Below, in pieces: positions 1 through 7,469 of a stretch of 64,000 bases of DNA; within the stretch, counting starts at the first letter, position 1, and every line of letters begins with the position of its first letter. Under the pieces are notes generated by a model. It saw nothing but the letters and a program-made list of their open reading frames with translations. It was not told the origin of the DNA and did not search any database. Location: the NCBI GenBank assembly GCA_026928255.1, contig JAIXKJ010000003.1, forward strand, positions 211,833 through 275,832, written 5' to 3'. The stretch comes from Anaerolineales bacterium (lineage in GTDB: Bacteria; Chloroflexota; Anaerolineae; Anaerolineales; Villigracilaceae). Made by a program: the position numbers and the translations under genes.

Positions 1-974
1 TGGACGTGGCGGCGGAAAAACTGCTTGGCAAATCGCTCGAAAACTTTTCGGGCTTGTTCGGCGAATCGTCCGTCGAGTGGATTCAAGCCATCGAACGCTG
101 GTCGAGGAATCCGTCGGCGTATCAAGCGGGCGAATCTTACGCCGAACAATTGGAATTGGAAAACGGAAAGATTGTCCTCGTCCACTTGGCGCCGGTCATT
201 CACAAACAAGATTTTCTCGGCACGGTTTCCATCTTCCGCGACATCACCCGCGAAGTGGAAGTGGATCGCCTCAAATCGGAATTTGTAACCACCGTCAGCC
301 ACGAACTGCGGACGCCGATGACCTCCATCAAAGGCTATGTGGACATCCTCACAATGGGCGCGGCGGGCGAACTCAACGAAAAGCAAGGTCAATTCCTTCA
401 AACCGTGAGCAGCAACATCGAACGGCTGAACATCCTCTTAGGCGATCTGCTCGACATCTCGAACATCGAATCGGGCGAAGTAAAATTGTCTCAAGAAAAA
501 GTGGACTTGCGCGAAGTCGCCGAAGAAGTCGTCGCCGACGTTTCGCGCCGCGCCGAAGACGAAGCCAAACCGATGACCTTCTCCTTAGACGCGCCGAAGT
601 CGCTTCCGCCGATTATCGGAGACGGCGAGCGCGTGCGTCAAATTTTGGGCAACTTGGTCAACAATGCCTTCAACTACACCCCCGAAAACGGCGCGATAAA
701 AATAAGCCTGCGCGCGGAAAAGAACGAAGTGCAAGTGGACGTGCAAGACAACGGAGTCGGCGTAAAAGCGCAAGACCAAGAACGACTCTTTGAACGATTT
801 TATCGCGGCGAAGACCCGCTGGTTTTAGCGGCGCCCGGCACCGGGTTGGGATTGTCCATCGTGCGTCAATTGGTCGAAATGCACAACGGACGCATCTGGA
901 TGAAAAGCTCGGGCGTTTCAGGCGAAGGCAGCGTGTTCTCCTTTGCCTTGCCCGTTTATGAAAATGGAGCGTAA
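1..974 (+). CDS. Sensor histidine kinase, C-terminal part (5' end outside window)
   Basis: The reading frame is open to the left edge, so the gene starts upstream; a GTG at 6 is only an internal codon. Counting from that codon, a PAS-like segment ends in 'FRDITREVE' near residue 80. A HisKA dimerisation domain follows with the phospho-acceptor His near residue 99 (motif SHELRTP), then a HATPase_c domain with N box (LGNLVNNAFNYTP), G1 (DNGVGV), F box (FERFYRG) and G2 (GTGLGLSIV). All catalytic boxes are intact, so this is an active autokinase. It lies 9 bases upstream of a receiver gene, its probable partner. The input domain and the signal cannot be seen. Confidence 0.93.
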   Translation, partial: DVAAEKLLGKSLENFSGLFGESSVEWIQAIERWSRNPSAYQAGESYAEQLELENGKIVLVHLAPVIHKQDFLGTVSIFRDITREVEVDRLKSEFVTTVSHELRTPMTSIKGYVDILTMGAAGELNEKQGQFLQTVSSNIERLNILLGDLLDISNIESGEVKLSQEKVDLREVAEEVVADVSRRAEDEAKPMTFSLDAPKSLPPIIGDGERVRQILGNLVNNAFNYTPENGAIKISLRAEKNEVQVDVQDNGVGVKAQDQERLFERFYRGEDPLVLAAPGTGLGLSIVRQLVEMHNGRIWMKSSGVSGEGSVFSFALPVYENGA

Positions 975-983
975 GCAATTCTG

Positions 984-1358
984 ATGGCTAGAATTTTAAT
1001 TGCGGAAGACGAACCGGATATCCGAGACTTAGTGGCGTTCACCTTGCGGTTTGCAGGCCACGAAGTAACTCCCACATCCAACGGCGAAGAAGCCTACTAC
1101 AAAGCGCAGGAGATTATCCCCGATTTAATTATGATGGACGTGCGTATGCCGAAGATGACCGGTTACGACGCTTGCCGCGCCATGAAACAAATGCCGTCCC
1201 TAAAAGACATCCCCGTCGTGTTCCTCTCCGCCAAAGGACAGGATTCCGAAATTCAAACCGGGCTGGAAGCGGGCGCGGAAGAATACCTGCTCAAACCCTT
1301 CGCGCCCGACCAATTGGTCGAGCGAGTGAAAAGCATTCTTGCGAAATTTGGAAAATAA
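984..1358 (+). CDS. Stand-alone response regulator receiver (CheY-like)
   Basis: A 124-residue single receiver domain without an output domain. The acidic pocket (E8, D9), phospho-acceptor D52 (motif MMDVRMP), switch S82 and K104 (LLKPF) are all present. It probably receives phosphate from the kinase encoded just upstream and acts by protein-protein contact, as CheY/Spo0F-type regulators do. Its stop codon directly abuts the next start codon, so it is co-translated with the hydrolase-like gene that follows. The target is unknown. Confidence 0.95.
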   Translation: MARILIAEDEPDIRDLVAFTLRFAGHEVTPTSNGEEAYYKAQEIIPDLIMMDVRMPKMTGYDACRAMKQMPSLKDIPVVFLSAKGQDSEIQTGLEAGAEEYLLKPFAPDQLVERVKSILAKFGK

Positions 1359-2210
1359 ATGAGCGCGATCATTGTCGAAGGTTCGATGGCGCATTATGAA
1401 GCGCTGGGACGCGGACGCCCCGTCATCTTTTTGCATGACTGGGTCGGCTCATGGCGTTACTGGATTAACGCCATGCAAGCCGCTTCCACCTCCTTCCGCG
1501 CCTACGGCTTAGACTTGCTCGGCTTTGGCGACACCGCCCGCGCCGCCGAACATTACTCCATCGAAGAGCAAGCCGTATTTCTCGAACGCTTCCTCAACGA
1601 AATGGGCATCGGCAAAATTGCGTTAGTGGGGCACGGGCTGGGCGCGCTCGTCGGGCTCGAATACATGAAAACGCATTACGAAAGCGTAGACCGCATGATG
1701 GCGATTAGCGCGCCTCTGCGCTACGATTGGCTCGTCCCGCGCATGCAAACCGCGCCGCTTCCTGAATTGATAGAATGGCTGATTGACGACGAAGAAGACG
1801 ACATAGCCAGCGCCCTGTCTGACGCCTCCAAAGCGGACCCGCAAGCGGTCGTTGATTCTCTGAGCGCCCTCCATGCCGACGAAGAAGGCGTTTTCCCGCA
1901 CATCCGAAAATACGGCGTGCCTTGCCTGTTCGTTTACGGCGCGGACGACCCTGTCTTCGTCGAGTTGCCGACTCAAGATCAAGGCGAAAAGAAAGCCGCG
2001 TCGCCGACTCAAGAGCAAGATGAAAATAAAAGTCTGCTGCGCTTGCCGATGCACATGCACCAAATTAACTTGGACGACGTCGGTCATTACCCGATGCTTG
2101 AAAACGTCTCGCAATTCAACCGCCTGCTGGTGGATTTCCTCGCGTTGGATTCCGGAGTCAGCCCGATTGAATTGCAAATGAAAGAAGAATGGAAACGCCG
2201 AGTCCGCTAA
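1359..2210 (+). CDS. Alpha/beta hydrolase-fold protein lacking the serine nucleophile
   Basis: 283 residues with the alpha/beta-hydrolase layout: oxyanion-loop motif FLHDWVGSW near residue 25, a nucleophile elbow near residue 91, acid motif YGADDPV and a C-terminal catalytic-type His (VGHYPM). The elbow reads G-H-G-L-G, so Gly93 sits where the family has Ser. Asp and His are kept. The protein is therefore probably not a classical esterase; it may bind a ligand or act as a signalling partner of the kinase/receiver pair with which it is abutted. A short imperfect direct repeat (about 1968-2033, PTQDQGEKK / PTQEQDENK) adds a charged, low-complexity loop before the His strand. Fold call is firm; role unknown. 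Confidence 0.85.
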   Translation: MSAIIVEGSMAHYEALGRGRPVIFLHDWVGSWRYWINAMQAASTSFRAYGLDLLGFGDTARAAEHYSIEEQAVFLERFLNEMGIGKIALVGHGLGALVGLEYMKTHYESVDRMMAISAPLRYDWLVPRMQTAPLPELIEWLIDDEEDDIASALSDASKADPQAVVDSLSALHADEEGVFPHIRKYGVPCLFVYGADDPVFVELPTQDQGEKKAASPTQEQDENKSLLRLPMHMHQINLDDVGHYPMLENVSQFNRLLVDFLALDSGVSPIELQMKEEWKRRVR

Positions 2211-2241
2211 AAAATCCGCGAGAAAATTTCGCGGATTTTTT
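2211..2241 (+). terminator. Rho-independent terminator after the kinase operon
   Basis: An 11-bp perfect stem (2211-2221 with 2229-2239, core ATCCGCGA/TCGCGGAT) closed by a 7-nt loop and followed by a T run to 2241. It directly follows the stop codon of the hydrolase-like gene and separates it from the thiamine operon promoter 3 bases later. Confidence 0.9.
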
Positions 2242-2243
2242 AC

Positions 2244-2272
2244 TTGACACCCGCGCTTGAACGTCCTATACT
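2244..2272 (+). promoter_or_regulatory. Sigma-70 type promoter of the thiamine operon
   Basis: A perfect -35 (TTGACA, 2244-2249), 17-nt spacer and near-perfect -10 (TATACT, 2267-2272). Start of transcription is expected near 2279, just ahead of the riboswitch aptamer. Confidence 0.9.
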
Positions 2273-2283
2273 CGCGCCACAAC

Positions 2284-2375
2284 TGAACGGGGAGTCCGCC
2301 CGACGGACTGAGAGGAGCGTGAACGCGCTCGACCCGCAACACCTGATCTGGTTCATGCCAGCGGAGGGATTCCTT
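2284..2375 (+). ncRNA. TPP (THI element) riboswitch aptamer
   Basis: The conserved THI-box elements appear in order: GGGGAG (2289-2294), a small hairpin (AGTCCG/CGGACT), CTGAGAG (2308-2314), GACCC, CTGATCTGG (2343-2351), ATGCCAGCG and AGGGA (to about 2369). These are the thiamine-pyrophosphate-binding signatures of the TPP aptamer. It precedes thiN-thiB-thiP-thiQ, which is the expected regulon, and a terminator hairpin follows, so control is by premature termination. Confidence 0.95.
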
Positions 2376-2388
2376 AATACGTTTCAAG

Positions 2389-2415
2389 CATCCTCCGCAG
2401 CGAGGATGTTTTTTT
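2389..2415 (+). terminator. Riboswitch-controlled terminator that also hides the thiN ribosome binding site
   Basis: Stem CATCCTC (2389-2395) / GAGGATG (2402-2408) followed by seven T (2409-2415), directly against the thiN ATG at 2416. The 3' arm contains AGGA, the only Shine-Dalgarno-like sequence for thiN. The 5' side (2391-2398, TCCTCCGC) can instead pair with GCGGAGGG (2361-2368), which is part of the aptamer core, giving an 8-bp antiterminator. Bound TPP should lock the aptamer, free the terminator and switch the operon off. Confidence 0.85.
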
Positions 2416-3045
2416 ATGCGAGTTGTAATTTTTGCCAACGGCGATTTGCCGAATCTTGAAAAAGCGCGCGCCTTGATTCATCCCGACGATTTCATCCTCT
2501 GCGCGGACGGCGGAGTCCGCCATGCGCTTGCGTTGGGATTAACGCCCAAATTAATCGTCGGCGATATGGATTCGCTTCCCTCGACGTTCAGCCTTCAACC
2601 CGAATCCTTTTTGCGTTATCCGACCGACAAAAACGAAACCGACCTCGAACTCGCCGTTCGCCACGCGCTGACTCTCGCCCCCAAGCAAATTCTCATCCTC
2701 GCCGCGCTTGGCGGGCGGACAGACCAAACGCTCGCCAACATTGCGCTGCTCTCTCATCCGCAACTGGCGGCGTTCGACGTTCGACTCGCCGACGGCGTGG
2801 AAGAAATTTTCTTTTGCAGAGACCAAGCCCAAATTGAAGGAAGAGGCGGCGACGTCGTTTCGCTGATTCCTTGGCAGGGAAAAGTCGCGGGCGTCTTCAC
2901 CGAAAATCTGCGTTGGCGTCTCGATGATGAAATTTTATACCCCGACCAGACGCGCGGCGTGAGCAACGAAATGACCGCCGACGTTGCGAAGGTATTCATC
3001 CAAAGCGGCTTGCTGTTGATCGTTCGCGCCAGCTGCGTATTATAA
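2416..3045 (+). CDS. thiN: Thiamine diphosphokinase
   Basis: 209 residues, usual for the family. It transfers pyrophosphate from ATP to thiamine to give TPP in the cytoplasm. The N-terminal half has the family signatures FANGD near residue 6, ADGG near 34, VGDMDS near 52 and the DKNETDLELA segment near 72, which carry the ATP/Mg-binding acidic residues; the C-terminal half is the thiamine-binding beta domain. The ATG follows directly on the riboswitch terminator. It is the first gene of an operon with thiB, thiP and thiQ, so the cell imports thiamine and pyrophosphorylates it. Confidence 0.93.
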   Translation: MRVVIFANGDLPNLEKARALIHPDDFILCADGGVRHALALGLTPKLIVGDMDSLPSTFSLQPESFLRYPTDKNETDLELAVRHALTLAPKQILILAALGGRTDQTLANIALLSHPQLAAFDVRLADGVEEIFFCRDQAQIEGRGGDVVSLIPWQGKVAGVFTENLRWRLDDEILYPDQTRGVSNEMTADVAKVFIQSGLLLIVRASCVL

Positions 3046-3057
3046 AAATAGGATAAT

Positions 3058-4092
3058 ATGAAAAAAATATTTTTGCTTTTGATTTCGCTTTTGATTTCGC
3101 TTCTTTCCGCTTGCGCGCCCAAAACGCCGACGACGCTGACCGTGATAACGCACGATTCGTTTTCCGTCTCTGAAGAGGTCGTCAAAATTTTTGAAGACGC
3201 GAATCAGGCGAAGGTTGTTTTTTTGCAAGGCGGCGACGCGGGCGCGGCGTTGAATAAAGCCGTCCTCTCGAAAGACGCGCCGTTGGCGGACGTGATGTTC
3301 GGCGCGGACAACACCTTCCTTTCGCGCGCGCTCGACGCGGGCATTTTTGAGCCGTACGATTCGCCCGCGTTGAAGGACGTCCCCGCCGAATTTCAACTCG
3401 ACGGCGAACATCGCGCCCTGCCGATTGATTACGGCGACGTGTGCATTAATTACGACGTGAAATATTTTGCCGAAAATCGCCTCGCCGTTCCCGCTTCGTT
3501 TGAAGATTTGCTCAAGCCGGAATATAACGGCTTGCTCGTTGTGGAAAATCCCGCTGTCTCTTCGCCGGGCTTGGCGTTTATGTTGGCGACCCGCGCTTAT
3601 TTCGGCGACGGCTATCTCGATTACTGGAAGAGCCTCAAAGCCAACGACGCGGTTGTCGTGGACGGTTGGGAGACGGCGTACTATACGAATTTCTCCGCCT
3701 CTTCGGGGCATGGCGCGCAGCCGATGGTCGTCTCTTACGCTTCCAGCCCGGCGGCGGAAGTCTTCTTCGCCGAAGAGCCGCCGAGCGAAGCGCCGACGGC
3801 TTCCATCGTCGCGCCGAATATGTGTTTCCGTCAAATTGAATTTGCCGGAATCTTAAAGAACGGAAAGAACCGCGCCCTCGCCGAAAAATTTATTGACTTT
3901 ATGTTAAGCCGGACTTTTCAAGAAGACCTGCCGTTGAATATGTTTGTTTACCCGGTGAATCAAACCGCTAAATTGCCGGACGTGTTTACGCAGCACGCGC
4001 AATCCGCGACTCAACCCGCCGCGCTTTCTTACGAAGAAATCGCCGCCAACCGCGACGCATGGATCGAAGCCTGGACGCAGGCGATGAAGTAA
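3058..4092 (+). CDS. thiB: Thiamine ABC transporter substrate-binding lipoprotein
   Basis: 344 residues. A Lys-rich start, hydrophobic core and lipobox LLSAC at residues 15-19 mark it as a lipid-anchored binding protein rather than the soluble periplasmic form of Proteobacteria. The mature part has the ThiB signature: VITHDSF near the start, VVFLQGGDAG, DVMFGADNT and IDYGDVCIN, then VDGWETAYYTNFS in the middle. It lies 12 bases after thiN and directly before thiP with no gap. It captures thiamine or its phosphates outside the membrane and hands them to ThiPQ. Confidence 0.93.
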   Translation: MKKIFLLLISLLISLLSACAPKTPTTLTVITHDSFSVSEEVVKIFEDANQAKVVFLQGGDAGAALNKAVLSKDAPLADVMFGADNTFLSRALDAGIFEPYDSPALKDVPAEFQLDGEHRALPIDYGDVCINYDVKYFAENRLAVPASFEDLLKPEYNGLLVVENPAVSSPGLAFMLATRAYFGDGYLDYWKSLKANDAVVVDGWETAYYTNFSASSGHGAQPMVVSYASSPAAEVFFAEEPPSEAPTASIVAPNMCFRQIEFAGILKNGKNRALAEKFIDFMLSRTFQEDLPLNMFVYPVNQTAKLPDVFTQHAQSATQPAALSYEEIAANRDAWIEAWTQAMK

Positions 4093-5772
4093 ATGCGTTT
4101 TTCTTTCTCTAACATAAAAGCCCGTTTTTTTTCCTCCGCGAAAGGGCGGGCTTTGCTTTGGATTCCGCCGCTCCTTTTTTTGACAATATTTTTCTTTTTT
4201 CCGCTTTTCAAAATCTTCAACCTCGCTTTTGACCTTCGCTCAGTTTTCGAGCGCGACAACCTGCAAATCATTTATCGCGTCTCGCTTTTTACTTTTTATC
4301 AAGCGACGCTTTCCACGCTGTTGACTTTTGCGCTCGGTCTGCCTTCCGCCGTTTTATTTTCCAAATTTAGTTTCAAAGGGAAATCCCTTCTCCGCGCCTT
4401 GACCGCCGTCCCTTTCATGCTCCCGGCGGTGGTGGTCGCCGCCGCCTTTAATTCTCTTTTTAGTTACAAGTTTTCAAGTTCCATATTTCAAGTTTTCAAC
4501 CTTCAGCCTGCAACCTTCAACTTTTTGCTGATTTTGCTCGCTCACACTTTTTACAACACGACCATCGTCGTTCGCATCGTCGGCAACGCGCTTGCCCAAC
4601 TCGACCCGCGCATGGAAGCCTCCGCCCGCGTTCTCGGCGCGGACGGCTTCCGCGTTGGACGCGAAATCATTTTTCCCTTGCTTCGTCCCGCGCTGATTTC
4701 TTCCGCGTTGCTGGTCTTTATGTTTGACTTTACCAGTTTCGGCGTTATCCTTCTGCTTGGCGGATTAAACTTCGCCACGCTCGAAGTGGAAATTTACGTC
4801 CGCGCTTTGCAACTGCCGAACCTAAACCTCGCCGCGCTTTTGTCGGCGATTCAATTAATCTTCACGCTGATTTTTTCGATGCTGTATTCGCGTCTGATTA
4901 ATAAAATGCAGACTCAATCTACGCCGCGTTTTGCGCCGACTCGTCCGCCGAAGACCGTCAAAGAAAAAATCTTCGTCGGCGCAATGTGCGGAGCGCTCTT
5001 CGTCTTTTTCCTTCTGCCTTTGATCTCCCTGCCCGTCCGCTCGCTGACTCGTCTCGAAGCCGACCGCGGTCAGCGCGGCGCGGTGCAATACGGCTTAACA
5101 GCCGACTACTACCGCGAACTTTTCGTCAATCGGCGCGGATCGCTTTTCTACGTCCCGCCTGTGCAAGCCGCCGTCAACTCGCTTGGGTTCGCCGCGCTGA
5201 CCGTCCTCTTCTCGCTCGCGCTCGGTCATCCCGCCGCCTACGCCCTCGCCAAACCGACTCGCTTTGAAAAAATCCTCGACCCGTTGCTGACTCTCCCGCT
5301 TGGCGCGTCGGCGGTGATGATGGGGCTGGGCTTTCTGCTCTCCTTTGGGCGGCTCATCGCCTCGCCGATTTTCATTCCAATCGCGCACACGCTCGTCGCG
5401 TTGCCCTTCGTCATCCGCGCTTTGCAGCCCGCGCTCGCCTCCGTCCCGGAACGCTTGCGTCAAGCCGCCGCGACTCTTGGCGCTTCGCCCTTCCGCGTTT
5501 GGCAAACGGTAGATTTTCCCATCCTCTCCCGCGCCGCAGCGAGCGCCGCCGCTTTCGCCTTCACCGTTTCGCTTGGCGAGTTCGGCGCCACGTTGCTCAT
5601 CACTCGCCCCGAATACCCGACTATCCCTGTTGCCATTGCGCGCTTCCTCTCTCAACCGGGCGGACTCAACTACGGACAAGCGACGGCAATGGCGACTCTC
5701 CTTTTGATATTAACAACGCTGAGCATTTTGATCATCGAAAAAATGCGCTTCAATAACGTCGGAGAATGGTAA
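4093..5772 (+). CDS. thiP: Thiamine ABC transporter permease
   Basis: 559 residues with two fused BPD_transp_1 halves and about twelve membrane segments, as in ThiP. The EAA-type cytoplasmic loops are seen in each half (MEASARVLGADGF near 175; LRQAAATLGASPF near 455), which contact the ATPase. Start abuts the thiB stop. Residues about 124-145 are encoded by a degenerate period-7 repeat found elsewhere in intergenic DNA, which adds a Phe/Ser/Asn-rich stretch (SIFQVFNLQPATFNF) in the first half. The reading frame is intact, so the protein is probably still functional. Confidence 0.92.
   Translation: MRFSFSNIKARFFSSAKGRALLWIPPLLFLTIFFFFPLFKIFNLAFDLRSVFERDNLQIIYRVSLFTFYQATLSTLLTFALGLPSAVLFSKFSFKGKSLLRALTAVPFMLPAVVVAAAFNSLFSYKFSSSIFQVFNLQPATFNFLLILLAHTFYNTTIVVRIVGNALAQLDPRMEASARVLGADGFRVGREIIFPLLRPALISSALLVFMFDFTSFGVILLLGGLNFATLEVEIYVRALQLPNLNLAALLSAIQLIFTLIFSMLYSRLINKMQTQSTPRFAPTRPPKTVKEKIFVGAMCGALFVFFLLPLISLPVRSLTRLEADRGQRGAVQYGLTADYYRELFVNRRGSLFYVPPVQAAVNSLGFAALTVLFSLALGHPAAYALAKPTRFEKILDPLLTLPLGASAVMMGLGFLLSFGRLIASPIFIPIAHTLVALPFVIRALQPALASVPERLRQAAATLGASPFRVWQTVDFPILSRAAASAAAFAFTVSLGEFGATLLITRPEYPTIPVAIARFLSQPGGLNYGQATAMATLLLILTTLSILIIEKMRFNNVGEW
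4462..4524 (+). repeat. Heptanucleotide repeat array inside thiP
   Basis: Four in-phase copies of the YAACCTN heptamer are clear at 4497-4524 (CAACCTT, CAGCCTG, CAACCTT, CAACTTT), preceded by more degenerate TTCAAGT-type units. The full stretch of about 63 bases (nine units, a multiple of three) keeps the thiP frame open. The same heptamer forms intergenic arrays at 10101-10163 and 58106-58148. Confidence 0.7.
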
Positions 5773-6761
5773 TGCTTGAACTTCGCAGCCTCTCAAAATC
5801 TTACGCGGGCAAACCGCTTTTGCGCGATGTTTCTTTTTCCGTCAACGCGGGTGAAACGGTTTGTCTGCTTGGCGCTTCGGGCAGCGGCAAAAGCACGCTC
5901 TTGCGGATGATTGCTGGATTGGATTTTCCCGAACGCGGGCGGATTCTGTTTAATAAACTTGACCTCGCCGAAATTCCGCCGCACCTCCGCGACTTCGGCT
6001 TGGTCTTTCAAGACTACGGGCTTTTTCCTCACCTGAACGTTTTTGACAACGTCGCTTTCGGTTTGAAAATGCGGAATCTTCCCGTTGAAGAAATTAAGCC
6101 GCGCGTTGCCGCCTTGCTTAAGCAAATGAACCTGCGCGGTTTTGACTCGCGTCGCGTAACCGACCTCTCCGGCGGAGAGCAACAGCGCGTCGCGCTCGCT
6201 CGCGCCTTAGCGCCCAATCCGCGCTTGCTGATGTTTGACGAACCGCTCGGCGCGTTAGACCGCTCGCTGAAAGAAGATTTGCTAAATCAAATACGCGGCA
6301 TTTTGCGTCGAGCGAAAATCCCCGCAATTTATGTAACGCACGATCAAAAAGAAGCCTTTGCCGTAGCCGACCGCATTCTCATTTTGCACGACGGCGTCAT
6401 CGTCCGCGACGCGGCGCCGCAGGAGATTTGGCGCAATCCGCGTTCCGCGTTTGCGGCGAAATTGCTGGGAATTGGCAACGTAATCGAAGGCGAAATCGTC
6501 GCGGAGAATCGAGTCAAAACCGAGTTTGGAATTTTCTCGTTAGGTTGCCCGAAAAAAATTGGAGAGAAGATTCAACTGCTGATTACGGAATGCGCTGAGG
6601 GCGAAGACGCAGAGGAGATTCAACTTACAGTGGAAGACGTTGTCTTTAAGCGGGATCAATTTCAAATTCAGGGAAGCGGCGGGTTGACTTTCCTAATGAA
6701 CGAAGCTCCGCAAGTTGGTAAAGTCGTTGCCGTAAAAATCAAAGTACAATGCTTGTCATGA
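5772..6761 (+). CDS. thiQ: Thiamine ABC transporter ATP-binding protein
   Basis: ATPase of the thiamine importer: Walker A GASGSGKST, Q-loop VFQDYGLFP, signature LSGGEQQ, Walker B LLMFDEP, D-loop GALD and H-loop VTHDQ are all present, followed by a roughly 100-residue TOBE-like C-terminal extension. The start at 5772 (TAATG, one-base overlap with the thiP stop, GGAGAA five bases upstream) is preferred over the ATG at 5766. The longer size than E. coli ThiQ and the TOBE tail resemble the CysA/PotA/FbpC group; the operon context gives the thiamine assignment. Confidence 0.9.
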   Translation: MLELRSLSKSYAGKPLLRDVSFSVNAGETVCLLGASGSGKSTLLRMIAGLDFPERGRILFNKLDLAEIPPHLRDFGLVFQDYGLFPHLNVFDNVAFGLKMRNLPVEEIKPRVAALLKQMNLRGFDSRRVTDLSGGEQQRVALARALAPNPRLLMFDEPLGALDRSLKEDLLNQIRGILRRAKIPAIYVTHDQKEAFAVADRILILHDGVIVRDAAPQEIWRNPRSAFAAKLLGIGNVIEGEIVAENRVKTEFGIFSLGCPKKIGEKIQLLITECAEGEDAEEIQLTVEDVVFKRDQFQIQGSGGLTFLMNEAPQVGKVVAVKIKVQCLS

Positions 6762-7207
6762 AAATCTTAAAACAAAACTTGCAAGGCGAAACGACTTGGC
6801 AATACGACGGCGAAGCGCTTGAGCGCGGAAAAAATTTTATTATCATCGAGGCTTTTTTTAACCGCGACGATCTGCCCTTTCAAGATATTGTGATGAAGCG
6901 CGACGACCGTTTTGTGGAGACTTATTACGCGGATAAATGGTACAACATTTTTGAAATTTACGACCGCGACGACGGACGGCTCAAAGGCTGGTATTGCAAC
7001 TTAACCAAACCCGCCGTGATAGACGACGACTCGATTGCCTATGTGGATTTGGCGCTGGATTTATGGGTAAACGCCGACGGCGCGCAAAAGGTGTTGGACG
7101 AAGACGAGTTTGAAGCGTTGAATTTGGACGAAGAGACGAAGAAAAACGTCTGGGCGGGATTGCGCGAGTTGCAAATTTATTTTGAATCAAAAAATCCTCC
7201 GCGATAA
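6758..7207 (+). CDS. DUF402 protein, nucleoside/thiamine phosphate phosphatase-like
   Basis: 149 residues with the DUF402 pattern: RDDRFVETYYADKWYNIFEI near 50, GWYCNLTKPA near 76, DDSIAYVDLALDLWV near 90 and an acidic DEDEFE motif near 115. Characterised DUF402 proteins are metal-dependent nucleoside tri/diphosphate phosphatases; others are fused to RNA-binding domains. Its ATG overlaps the thiQ stop by four bases (ATGA), so it is translated with the thiamine importer. That position suggests, as inference only, that it hydrolyses imported thiamine phosphates or a related pyrophosphate. A bidirectional terminator follows. Confidence 0.85.
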   Translation: MKILKQNLQGETTWQYDGEALERGKNFIIIEAFFNRDDLPFQDIVMKRDDRFVETYYADKWYNIFEIYDRDDGRLKGWYCNLTKPAVIDDDSIAYVDLALDLWVNADGAQKVLDEDEFEALNLDEETKKNVWAGLRELQIYFESKNPPR

Positions 7208-7220
7208 CGGAGGATTTTTT
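7189..7220 (+). terminator. Bidirectional terminator closing the thiamine operon
   Basis: Stem AAAAAATCCTCCG (7189-7201) / CGGAGGATTTTTT (7208-7220) with a 6-nt loop. It overlaps the last codons of the DUF402 gene and, read on the other strand, terminates the small membrane protein gene that converges from the right. Confidence 0.9.
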
Positions 7221-7235
7221 GGAGAGCGGTTTGGA

Positions 7236-7424
7236 TTAATATCCGTTGAAATATTGGAAAACCGAGTCGCCGTAGTTCCACCCTAAAGCGCCGAAGATAC
7301 AGCAACAACATAAGAGAACGACGACGACGGCAACGATGATAATAACAGTGTTGTTTTTCTTCTTGGGTTCTGGTTGCATGGGGGAACTTGAATACGGGTC
7401 GGGGGTGATAGGCGTTTCGTCCAT
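7236..7424 (-). CDS. Small single-pass membrane protein with a tetra-cysteine segment
   Basis: 62 residues: a Pro/Ser-rich N-terminus (about 20 residues), a KKKNN stop-transfer-like patch, one membrane helix (TVIIIVAVVVVLLCCCCIF) and a short aromatic tail. A good Shine-Dalgarno (AAAGGAG) precedes the ATG by about 8 bases, and a terminator follows the stop, which supports a real gene. Short proteins of this build (proline-rich head, single helix with consecutive Cys) are common in Chloroflexota but have no known function. The four adjacent cysteines could be palmitoyl-like or metal/thiol sites; this is speculation. Confidence 0.7.
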   Translation of the reverse strand: MDETPITPDPYSSSPMQPEPKKKNNTVIIIVAVVVVLLCCCCIFGALGWNYGDSVFQYFNGY

Positions 7425-7469
7425 TTTTTCTTCTCCTTTGGAATAAAAGAATATAGATATTGTAAACGA

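Noticed and set aside
1968..2033. Repeat in the hydrolase-like gene as another mobile repeat copy
   Set aside because: It is a local imperfect direct duplication (CCGACTCAAGA) unrelated to the heptamer or REP-like families.
3040..3834. Long antisense open frame across thiB
   Set aside because: It is a mirror of GC-biased codons in thiB, Arg-rich with no domain, and thiB has a lipobox and family motifs.
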